A DNA stretch of 64,000 nt from Apoda limacodes (taxonomy: Eukaryota; Arthropoda; Insecta; Lepidoptera; Limacodidae), in NCBI GenBank assembly GCA_946406115.1, contig OX291561.1, forward strand, positions 1,356,273 through 1,420,272, given 5' to 3'. The translations under genes were made by a program, and so were the position numbers. Below, piece after piece: positions 19,732 through 28,989 of this stretch (positions are counted from its first letter, which is position 1; every line of letters begins with the position of its first letter). The notes beneath the pieces are model-generated. The model was not told where the DNA came from and did not search any database. It worked only from the letters and a program-made list of their open reading frames with translations.

Positions 19732-20060
19732 CTAAGGTTTTAAAATTGAACTCACCAAGGCACTAAGAACAGATCCTAAAATAATAGGTAAAAAGGCACC
19801 ACCCCTTTGAATAATTACGTTTTTTCTAAGTAGATTTCTTCCTTTACAAACCAACTTTCTCAATATATTTTTATATTTTTTTAATTTTTTTTATCATTTT
19901 CCTTGACGGGTATTTTACCCTGTAATACGTTGTAAATACACTCACAAATAAAATTTATTTCTTCTTTACTACAAGATTTAAGTAAAGCTTTTCTATGTCT
20001 TGGTTTCAATACATGCAACGATTTTAAAAGTTCTTGATGTGTAGTCACTCTTGAATGCAT
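19732..20060 (-). CDS. small hydrophobic-ended Polinton protein, frame broken in A8 run
   Basis: From the ATG at 20060 a frame of 59 codons (MHSRVTTHQELLKSLHVLKP..., then ICECIYNVLQGKIPVK) stops at 19881-19883. A second frame starting in the same A-run continues to a stop at 19732-19734, and encodes a Lys/Arg-rich stretch followed by a hydrophobic tail (GAFLPIILGSVLSALVSSIL). The frames are offset by one base at the A8 run 19885-19892. The two halves together resemble a small conserved Polinton protein I remember, so I read this as one gene with a single-base deletion, a sequencing error in a homopolymer, or a slippage site. Its start overlaps the ATPase stop as TAATG. Confidence 0.65.
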
Positions 20061-20842
20061 TATTTATGAATGATTGGAATTTCATTATGTTTGCTGTATT
20101 TAAATCCTTTTTTAGGTATATATACAATGCAGTTCTGGTCAGAAGGAAATATTCTCGTTTTAAATCGACACATATCAATTGTGTCCTGTTTTAAATCTAT
20201 CATTAGGTAGCCATGAGGTTCACTAGTAGCATCTTTGTAGGCATCTTCCAAAAATTTGATGTTTTCAGGTGAGACTTGACGTGCTAAGTAACGAATTTGT
20301 GTTTTATCTCGTGGATTTTTAAAGTAGACTATATAACTAGAGTTTAAAGAAATATCTCTCTGTCCTTTACCTTGATGGAATATATTTTGTGTAATATAGA
20401 AAACACTAATGTTTCTATGATGACTACCCTTTGTGAATATGTCAACAACACGACCATCAGACTCTCGCATGAGGTCATCGATTATTATTAGTTGTGGTTG
20501 TTCTCCATCAAACATACTGAGGTCAGGAATACCTTGGTAATAATTAACATTGTTCAAGTTGTATAACGGTTGCATTTCATCATAACACCACATAATATTA
20601 GAAAAATGTTGATTGCAAATCTCATTAGCATGTTTCACAAAATTTTTAACAAAAACTGATTTACCACATCCACTAGGGCCAGCTACAATTACTGTAAAGG
20701 GATGATAAAAATGAATCATAATTATTTTTAATGTGTGTTCTCTTTGAAAATGTTCAAATTCATATGGAGGAAAGCAATAAAAACAAACACTTATATATAT
20801 TAAAAACAATATAATTAATAATAAAAAAAAAATTACAATCAT
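20060..20842 (-). CDS. FtsK/HerA-type genome packaging ATPase
   Basis: 260 aa from the first ATG. Walker A is GPSGCGKS (residues 55-62), Walker B is QLIIIDDLM (117-125), and a sensor-like Gln is in VFYITQNIF. This is the A32-like packaging ATPase of Polintons and related DNA viruses, which pumps the genome into the capsid. The first about 25 residues are a hydrophobic AT-rich run (FFLLLIILFLIYISVCFYCF) not expected in the family. The internal ATG at 20719 (MIHFYHPFTVIVAG, 219 aa) may be the real start. The stop overlaps the next start as TAATG. No frame damage. Confidence 0.9.
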   Translation of the reverse strand: MIVIFFLLLIILFLIYISVCFYCFPPYEFEHFQREHTLKIIMIHFYHPFTVIVAGPSGCGKSVFVKNFVKHANEICNQHFSNIMWCYDEMQPLYNLNNVNYYQGIPDLSMFDGEQPQLIIIDDLMRESDGRVVDIFTKGSHHRNISVFYITQNIFHQGKGQRDISLNSSYIVYFKNPRDKTQIRYLARQVSPENIKFLEDAYKDATSEPHGYLMIDLKQDTIDMCRFKTRIFPSDQNCIVYIPKKGFKYSKHNEIPIIHK

Positions 20843-20932
20843 TAGGTTACTTAATAATAGTTATTACCTTACATTTTTTAAACACACATAAACCAGATAC
20901 AATTAATACTCTATATTATTATTATTTCAAAA

Positions 20933-23900
20933 CTATAAGTTAATCTTAAAATGACCCCAAGCATATGTATCTGTTGAATTAGGTAAAATATATCTCTTGG
21001 TGTCATTACAGGATAGACAAGTTTTATTAATTTGTTGTGTAAAAATAGTATGTTTCACACTTCGAATCCTACACATTTGTGAAACATTTACATTTTTATT
21101 AAATAGACACAACTTATAATTTTCCAAATTCATTTTTTTTGTCACACTTTTATTTACACCTTTAGCTTTAGCAATAACCTTACTTTCAATGTCCATTGCA
21201 TACATTTTTGATCGAAGTCCTACAAACTCCCGAAATACTTTACCATTGTTCTCATCCTTAAAATATCCAAGTTTCTTTTTATTTAAAAGTGGGAAACCAT
21301 AAACATTATCACTAGGATAGTCTGAAGTATCGAAAAAACATTCTGAGTCAGATTTTATATCATTATAAAAATTATCTGTAAATACATGGTAAACTAAGCT
21401 ATCCGTATCAGTGTATAATAACTTGACACTATTATTGTATTTTCTTTTCATGTAATTATAATGAAAGTTATACATCAATGTTTTTGATATTTCTAATATA
21501 CAAAATCCTAAAACAAATGGTTTATTGAAATATACCTTAGTCTTTTGTAATTGTACAGCAATTAAAGACTCGGAGAATATAGATAGACTATGAAACTCAG
21601 GGCGAGCAATTAAACTTTGTGCACCTTGAATTTTTCCATGGTTTTCCCAGTGGGTTAACAATTTCACATTAACACGTTTTTCAACATTTTCCATAGTTTT
21701 ACCAAAGACTGCATTATTCATAAGTTTATAAAAATCTTTTTCAAAGTCACTTTTAGCTAAAGTTCTTAGTTGTGTATTTAAATCTATATATTTCTTCAAC
21801 CAAGGACTTTGCTCAAACTGTAAAACTCTATGAACTCTAATTAATTTCATACCAAGTTGTAAACATTGCTTCAGATTTCTATAGTGAATAATATATTTAG
21901 TTTTGTTATATAAATTTGGTACTAATTTTTTATCTTTACTGTTACCGATTACAATGTTTTCAGGGCATAAAGGTAAGTCTGAATGAAGATCATGTAAATT
22001 TTCAGGGTATTCAAGATCAACTTCCAGTATGTATCCAATATCTGATGAATCTGATATATTGAAGTCTATGTTCGGGTTAACCCATTTAAAATCTCTTACA
22101 GGCAAATACTGAGACATTGCCCAACCATAGAGATTGTTTGCATCAAAATACATTAAGTAAGATTTTGGTAAGTTATCTTTGTAATCACCCATGTACTCGT
22201 TATTTGCCTTTCCATATCTGTTAGAACACTGTGAAATACCACCTCTTATACCAGACTTTACGAATGCTATTTTATCAAAGTCTTTCAATAATTCCAGTGT
22301 TATGTTAGTACATTTTAGCATTGCATCCCAGCTTAATCCTGGAAGGGTATAATATTGTACAGGGTCGAGTTCATATGTTTTGATACAAATTTCTCTAAAG
22401 TTTTCAAAAATATCAGTGAGTAACATTACATCAGTTCTTAAGTATAGATTGGAATAGTCCAACATATTTTTACATTTAAATTGGACCCAAACATTTTGAG
22501 CATGTTTATAATCATCATCTGAGACACTGGTATTACTTAAAGAGTTAAAGAAAGCGTCTTGATCTGGAAGAGTTGTAACTTTTAAGGATTCATAAGAATT
22601 AACAAATTCATAAGGAAAAACACCTTTCCTAATAAGTTTATTAAAATCATTTTCGTTTGGAAATTGTTTTCTTAATTCTATAAATTGATCTTTTTTTAGA
22701 TTTTTAGCTAAACTATCTAAACTACTGGCCATGAATTTAAAGGAATCTAAAAACCGCAAATGTACTAAATGACCTCTTATTTTAAGTTTTTTTGAGAATG
22801 AAATATATTTTTCCTTATTTTGCGGAATGATATCTATTTCTCCATCTTTAAAATTCAAAGCATGAACAATAAAATGAGCATCATAATTACTTAGATTATG
22901 AAATAGAATGGGAATGAAAAAGGGAACACGATACTTTGAACTACATAATTCGTGAGCAACACCTCTAAAATTACCAGTATTCCAATCATAGTCTACTGTG
23001 ATGTCATCACCCAATAGCCCTTCACAAATATAACATAATTGCGATTGTCTAATAGATTCCTTCTCTTCGTTAGTTAATGGAAGTGGACATTTTTGAAAAC
23101 AATTTATCCTATGTATATTGCTAATATCTTTGTAAATGCTTTCCATAAACATTTTTGCACAATTAGGCCCTGTGTATGTTCTGTATGTAGACAGCTTATC
23201 ATCATACGAACATTTTATATAGTATCCATAACTATAAACTTCATGTTCATGTATTGTTTTTGTATATGACTTAGATGGATCAGGGTCACATGAGGTGACG
23301 GGTTTTAAAAGAGCTTCAAAGTCTGCATATATTACAAAAGGTAATTTTAATTTTCTTTGAAACTTATCAAAATAGATTTCATCATTATTTGTTTCCCGAT
23401 TAAACCAATCTTTTCCTTTTTTATGAATTCCTGGTAATTCAGTAACAATATGAGCACAGTCATGTTTTTGGTGATTAATTAAATTAACTTTAGATTTAAA
23501 ATATAGAAGGCAACCATCACAGATATGAATAGCATTATTTCGATTCGTTATTTGTTTACTTACCAAGCGTGATAAATTTTTTATAAAACAATAATGACCA
23601 TTTGAACCATTGTTTAAAAATAATAAGTTAATGTGTAATTCTTTACGACATTTAGTAAAATATAATGGTCCAACGATGGTATTACATTTTTTTTCTTTGT
23701 TAAATTCTAATCCGAAAACATTGATACTAATGTTATTCTGTTTTTCTACCTTGGGTATATCCGATAATTTGATTGGGAACTGTATATTATTAAACTTTAG
23801 TCTATTTTGATTCCTCAAGTATGATGATACCCTTTCAGAACTTTTATTTACAGGATATAGTGCAGATAATAAAGCCCACTTAAAACATTGTTGATCGTTA

Positions 23901-24833
23901 TTTTTTACATTTATGACTGCTTTTTTACGCTTAATATCTAAAGGTAATTCAATAAACGAAGACCCTCGTAAGGGATTGAACTTATTAACATTCATTTCTA
24001 AGAACTGAATTTTTTTTAAAGTCCATCCACTATCTTTTGCTTCGAAATCACTCATTTTATTTTTAATGTCTTCGCTTAAAGTTTCTAAATAATTTTCTAA
24101 TTCGTCCCCTAAAGAAATAGTCCAATTTTTTGTTTGAAAATCGAAAGAATTTTTTAAATCTTTTGTTTCCTGTTCAAAATCTGCATGAATAATAAAATTA
24201 ACTTTAACAATAGTTAACTCTTTTAAACATTCCTGAATAAGAAATAGTATCGACTCTTTAATTGATGCTATGAATACTTCAGGAGTTTGTATTTTAAGTG
24301 ACTCATTAGCTTTAGGTGATACAATTCTATACGTTAAGACCCGAGACCCAAAAGCAACTGATATAACAGAGACATTATGTAAATTATGATTATGAATAAG
24401 ACATTTTTCTTTGTGTTCCTTAGATCGTAAGTGCTGAGCATAGAACCTTTGGCTAACCTGTAATTTACATATTTGACACATAACGTTCTGTCTATGTGTT
24501 GTATTGGAAGATGATGACGTCGATGCTTGTTGTAAATCTTCAACACTAATATCAGCTTGTCTCTTCAAACCTCGACCGACTTGAATTGAAGATTTTCTGT
24601 AGGTATAACATGCTTATGTTAATATAAGAACACAAATATGTAACATAAAATTTAAATAAGTATAGTTAGAATGTATACCTGAATGTTTCCTCAACTTCTT
24701 TACAGATGTTAAACAGTGAAGTGTCATAATACGGATTTTCCAGAGCATTATCTTCATAATTCTCACACGCTCTCATTAGTTCTTTTTCTTCTTCTTCAAA
24801 AACATTTTGAAAAAAAAAACTTTCTAGTGACAT
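20933..24833 (-). CDS. protein-primed type family B DNA polymerase (2 exons)
   Basis: Exon 1 is 24679-24833 (from the ATG) and exon 2 is 20933-24596, with an 82-nt GT-AG intron; total about 1272 aa. Counting residues from 24568: C2H2-type finger at 31-56 (CQIC...HLRSKEH), a region with Cys228 and His325 (QQCFKWALLSAL, GHYCFIKNLSRL) reminiscent of a papain-fold protease domain, and a second finger (ICDGC...HQKHDC, 349-371). Exonuclease motifs are YADFEALL (414-421), NLSNYDAHF and YLRTDVMLL. Polymerase motifs are A YFDANNLYGWAM (807-818), B KLMNNAVFGKTMEN (948-961) and C LLYTDTDSLVY (1050-1060). All catalytic acidic residues are present. It replicates the element. Exon 2 alone has no good ATG at its start. 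Confidence 0.93.
24597..24678 (-). other. 82-nt intron in the polymerase gene
   Basis: On the minus strand the donor is CATTCAG|GTATAC and the acceptor is TTATACCTACAG|AAAATC. Removing it joins a 155-nt exon (51 codons plus 2 nt) to the large frame with phase preserved. The large frame is open up to the acceptor but lacks an ATG there, which supports splicing. Confidence 0.7.
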
Positions 24834-24906
24834 GGTTGAAATAAACCAGTTTAGCTTTGCTTGTGAATGATGAATTAATAATAAATATAATGTTCGATTT
24901 TTCTCT

Positions 24907-24914
24907 TATATATA
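24907..24914 (-). promoter_or_regulatory. TATA box upstream of the polymerase gene
   Basis: TATATATA, about 74 bases upstream of the proposed ATG at 24833 and between the right terminal repeat and the gene. No other strong promoter is evident among the core genes, so it may drive the whole minus-strand block. Confidence 0.5.
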
Positions 24915-25037
24915 CAAGTCGATAAGGTGATTACTATATTAGTTGATGGTTAATTAATAGTTGCTCGTTACTTATCAATTAGATACTCATAAAATTTTGT
25001 AACGATGGTTCTTATAAATTAATTTAGCTATTAGAGA

Positions 25038-25690
25038 TTACTTTTTAAAAAAGTATTTTTTACAGTTATTGGTTTCTGCTATTTGCTTCGTGATATCAAA
25101 TATGATACCCTTCGTTTGCTCATATTTTTCATCTTTTGTATCCGTATAATATTTGGTCCTCACTTCTGAGTGTTTCCAATGTACATCTACTGGTACTTTT
25201 TCAATTTTATGAGGTCATACACCTCAATTTTTATCAAATGTGTAGCATGAGCCCCATCATCATTATTAGTAGACAAGTATGTGACACCAGGGATACCATC
25301 TTTTGAAGATCTCGCCACTGTAGAGCTGAGTTTCTTTTTCTTCTGATTGGTCCCCTCAAAGAATGAGTCGATACTATTTCGACGAGACCGTTTGAGCTTT
25401 GTTGTTTCTAAGGCCTTCTCAGTTGATTGCTCATCATCCGATGTAGCGTAGTAGTAATGCTTGAACGTGTTTTCTTCCATTACGTTAAATGTTGAATTCT
25501 GTAATAAAATAAGCCTATGCTTTAAAAACATATTTGTATAATAATTTAAATAAAAAATTTACCTAAAGTGAAAACCTAAACAAAATTGGTTTAAGTAATA
25601 GACATTCAAACAAACACATAGTTTTGAGGGTCTGTAATATATAATAAATATAGATAAAGAATTATAAAGCAAAAAAACACATACCTCCAT
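25038..25690 (-). pseudogene. Polinton terminal-repeat gene, right copy, frameshifted
   Basis: Same layout as the left copy: ATGGAG at 25685-25690, intron 25499-25684, second exon from 25498. A run of six A in the left copy is five here (25197-25201 on the plus strand), so the frame ends early at 25187 and the C-terminal third is lost. Downstream of the shift there are two further coding differences (a GAA/GTA change and an ATA/ACC change). It lies in tandem with, and upstream of, the polymerase gene. Confidence 0.65.
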
Positions 25691-25785
25691 AGCTTTTTTT
25701 TGAAGGAAATAGAACCAGCCTCAGTATCACACTTGATGATAAATTGTAACTCGAATGAATACTATCGACTAGTGTTTATGGATCC

Positions 25786-25795
25786 TATATATATA
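25786..25795 (-). promoter_or_regulatory. TATA box for the right terminal-repeat gene
   Basis: TATATATATA, the mirror of 13911-13920, about 95 bases upstream of ATGGAG. Transcription from here would run toward the polymerase gene. Confidence 0.5.
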
Positions 25796-25990
25796 CGATT
25801 TATCTTACAAGTACAAATATAATTAAAAAGGTATTTGGAATGTCACCACAAACATCATTATCGCACTCACGACATTGTAATTAAATAAGAATAACTAATA
25901 AACGGAAAAATACGATAGACCCATTACGATAATGATATAACTACTTAACAAAACTACACAGAACCCACAGTGATGTCATGTGGTAGTTCT

Positions 25991-26350
25991 GGTCAAGCGT
26001 GAGTCGACGTATCCCAGACACAGGGGGTGGTTTTGAGAGCGGTCAAGCGCGAGTCGCCACACCCCAGACACAGGGGTGGTTTTGAGAGTGGTCAAGCGCG
26101 AGTCGCCACACCCCAGACACAGGGGTGGTTTTGAGAGTGGTCAAGCGTGAGTCGCCACACCCCAGACACAGGGGTGGTTTTGAGAGTGGTCAAGCGCGAG
26201 TCGCCACACCCCAGACACAGGGGTGGTTTTGAGAGTGGTCAAGCGTGAGTCGCCACACCCCAGACACAGGGGTGGTTTTGAGAGTGGTCAAGCGCGAGTC
26301 GCCACACCCCAGACACAGGGGTGGCTTTGAGAGTGGTCAAGCGCGAGTCG
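25991..26350. repeat. 49-bp subterminal array (7 units), right
   Basis: Mirror of the left array, same number of units and same order of variant units. The outermost unit differs slightly from its left partner (one fewer G and two substitutions). Confidence 0.9.
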
Positions 26351-26438
26351 TACAAAGCAGGAAAAAGTTGGTGAGTTTTTTTAGGCGAGGGGTTGAGGTT
26401 GGGGGCTAGTGCGCCAGAACCAACGAATCCCCTCTACT

Positions 26439-26444
26439 ACCCTA
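26439..26444. repeat. right 6-bp target site duplication (ACCCTA)
   Basis: ACCCTA directly after the right end, identical to 13259-13264. Confidence 0.93.
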
Positions 26445-27366
26445 CCCGATTTTTGCAGGGGAAGTTAAGTTTCGACTCTTTAGAAATAAGAAGGTCTATG
26501 GCATTGAAGTACTAGGTAGAACATTAAAGTTATTTGTACTAGACTCATATTTCAGGATGCGCAAGCGTCCGCTGTTCAAAACAAACTGTATTCTGCACAA
26601 ATTGTACCGATTGTTGCCCATCCCGCACGCGCACGCCCCAAACTCCTCGCACGCAGCACTGCGAGCCCCGCCACGCTCGAGGCAGCACCACAGTGTGATC
26701 TGTTTGCGACAGCGGCGGAAGAGCATGCTTGGACGACTTATGTAAGCATAGAGTAAATGTATCTTTATGCATGACATTTTTTTTATCCATAAACATATAT
26801 TTACTCTGAAAGTATTTTTGCAAAAAAAGCAGTGGTGTGCAAATTATTATAAAATTTAAAACTAGCCATCAAAAAGAAAAAAATATACACATTATATAAA
26901 AATATAATGCATAACTTAATTTAATTAACTTAATTTAACATAATTTATTTGCTTTTATAATAAAATAAACACAGAGATTTTTTACAAACAAAAATTATTT
27001 ATCGTCAAAAAACTCTACGTTAAAAATTAATTTTATTCGTCGAGCTAATAAATCCTATATTACTAAAATTCATGATGAGTTTACAGTAGATATTTTATCT
27101 TGTTCTAGTGTGTCAGTGTTTATAAGACAAATCAAACAATATTGTAACCATATGTGTACATTGACTGTAAAGTTTATGATTTTTATTGTACTGTGTATTA
27201 AATTTTTGAATGTATGTTTCTTTCCTAAATGATGTGTATTTTATATATCGCATCGCTATCTCTGTATGTTAATTAAGGAAACTATAAGTATTGTCTCTGT
27301 TAATTTATTAATAAGTAATAATATGTAAACGACTGTCTGTTCCTATTAAATAAATAAATAAATAAA
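26445..27366 (+). mobile_element. non-LTR relic, part 3: C-terminus and tail after the Polinton
   Basis: The frame interrupted at 13264 resumes here. Ignoring the Polinton and one ACCCTA, codons continue into TRFLQGKLSFDSLEIRRSMA before a stop at about 26513. Further fragments read RKRPLF and RLLPIPHAHAPNSSHAALRA (26560-26680) and HDEFTVDILSCSS with FIRQIKQYC (27070-27145). The stretch ends in (TAAA)n at 27347-27366, a typical non-LTR microsatellite tail. No intact gene remains. Confidence 0.65.
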
Positions 27367-27674
27367 GTTACCGAGCAGGCACAGCCACGTCGCTATTCAA
27401 ATCGAGAACCGAATGAAGCTGCAAAAAGCCACTGGACAAGACCGGCCGTTGTGAGGTAGACCTGCTGCTGCTGACGTCAAAAGGTTGAGATGATTAAGTT
27501 GACCTGAAGATGCTTTCTGACACATTAATTGCCAAATCAAAAACCTCTAGTGAATATTATAAGCTATTTTTGAAATAATTAGTAAGTATACTACATGAAA
27601 TAAACAAAAGTCTTCTCTGTATTTGACTTTTGAATTATATTAATGATGTTACTGTATCCGCTTGGCACGTGTTT
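27367..27674. other. unassigned sequence, no gene seen
   Basis: A GC-moderate stretch (27367-27490) followed by AT-rich DNA. I see no coding or repeat signal. Confidence 0.35.
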
Positions 27675-27895
27675 GATCCGCAAACGTGACGATGTACTTC
27701 GGTCAAACGCACTGATCCGCAGACGTGACGGACGGTGAAGCTCGGTCAAACACACTGATCTGCAGACGTGACGGACGATGTAGCTCGGTCAAACACACTG
27801 ATCTGCAGACGTGACGGACGATGTAGCTCGGTCAAACACACTGATCTGCAGACGTGACGGACGATGTAGCTCGGTCAAACACAGTGATTTGCACC
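27675..27895. repeat. 43-bp minisatellite, 5 units
   Basis: Units of the type ATCTGCAGACGTGACGGACG then ATGTAGCTCGGTCAAACACACTG. The first unit is 4 bp shorter and the most diverged; the last three are identical. Confidence 0.85.
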
Positions 27896-28010
27896 TTATC
27901 TCGGATCTTGCCACGTAGCGCAACTCCGAGCGGTGTTGCGATCCGAGGTATCTGAGTACGGTAAGTTATCTGAGTGCGGTGAGCTATTTGATTAGCTGTC
28001 AATTCCCTCG

Positions 28011-28830
28011 TTTGACGACTTTAGGGTTCCGTTGCTAAACACCAGAAACGAAAACTTTTATCGTTTAGTCTCATCATGTCTATCCGTTCGGTTGAGATTT
28101 TTCAGGCAACTAAGAATTAAAAATAATGTAATATTAAAGAAAAATTAAACTAAAGTCAAAAAGCGACCAAATATTAAAAAACATAAAGCTGACATTATGA
28201 CAGAACATAGAACTGCGTGTTTTTTTCGCTTTGCCGTCGAATGACAAACATTCGCAGTAACAATGAGATAAAACTTGTCAATTGGCTACTAGAACGCCTT
28301 GAGTAATTTCCTCAGAAAAAGTCAGTTAAGTTCACCTTATCTCCCTTTTCCACAAGCATTTTTTGCAACTTTTTTTTAAAAAAAATCGAATATATTTGAT
28401 CAAAGATAGAAAAGCCTTATTTTCAATAAAATATCATTTAACTTTTTTTTTGCAACGGCAATATTACGATTTTACGACGGAGTTACATGCGTCATCTTTA
28501 CGCATTAACTTAAGTTTTTTTTTTTTATTTAATTAGTCTTTTTCGTAAGTCCTACCAAAAAATGTGCAACGCCCTTAAAGAAGTTTTCACACCAAAATTT
28601 TTTTTTAAATCCCTTTTTAGATGAGGCAGTATTAATAACTTATTTAAATATCAATTTTGTTGTGGGTTTGTTTATCTGTACCAAATTGCAGCTTTGTAGC
28701 CTTTGGTAGGTACTTCAATAAAATGATTGTGACATATATACAGACTGCCGGACGGACAGACCTACATGCCGAAACTATAAGGATTCCTAGTTTGATCACG
28801 GAACCTTCAAAACATAGGGCGCTAGGCATG
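28011..28830. repeat. interspersed repeat fragments, no gene
   Basis: Starts TTTAGGGTTCCGTTGCTAAA and includes a second end-like segment at 28735-28815 (GGACGGACAGACCTACATGC and CACGGAACCTTCAAAA). The middle is AT-rich with long T runs. This looks like one or two decayed copies of the lepidopteran GGGTTCCG repeats. Confidence 0.5.
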
Positions 28831-28869
28831 AACGGAATGAAAAATGTGTCGTACGAAACCGAAGTCGCT

Positions 28870-28931
28870 GTAGCACGGCGCAGTCGGCGCGCGGCGTGGT
28901 AGCACGGCGCAGTCGGCGCGCGGCGTGGTAG
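28870..28931. repeat. 29-bp GC-rich direct duplication
   Basis: GTAGCACGGCGCAGTCGGCG followed by CGCGGCGTG occurs twice back to back, a GC-rich island in AT-rich DNA. Confidence 0.85.
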
Positions 28932-28989
28932 GTTTAAGTAATTAAACTTCTCTTCGGAATTTATTTCATGCTAAGTTGCTGAGTTAAAA

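Larger units (their letters stand above)
13265..26438 (-). mobile_element. complete Polinton/Maverick element (13,174 bp)
   Basis: Both ends start AGTAGAGGGGATTCGTTGG reading inward. Terminal inverted repeats are 13265-14701 and 25006-26438, and the 6-bp duplication ACCCTA flanks the element. It contains every Polinton hallmark gene: family B polymerase, FtsK/HerA-type packaging ATPase, retroviral-like integrase with chromodomain, adenain-like protease, major and minor jelly-roll capsid proteins, plus three small associated proteins and a terminal-repeat gene. All core genes lie on the minus strand from 24833 down to 14850. Only the small hydrophobic gene and the right terminal-repeat gene have broken frames. 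The terminal repeats differ at few sites, so the insertion is probably recent. Confidence 0.97.
25006..26438. repeat. right terminal inverted repeat (1433 bp)
   Basis: Reverse complement of 13265-14701. It starts sharply at 25006, next to unrelated sequence (AACGA) on the inside, and ends CCCCTCTACT at 26438, followed by ACCCTA. The TATA box is mirrored at 25786-25795. Confidence 0.95.

Noticed and set aside
23610..23810. Plus-strand open frame inside the polymerase gene
   Set aside because: Antisense shadow of the polymerase coding sequence.
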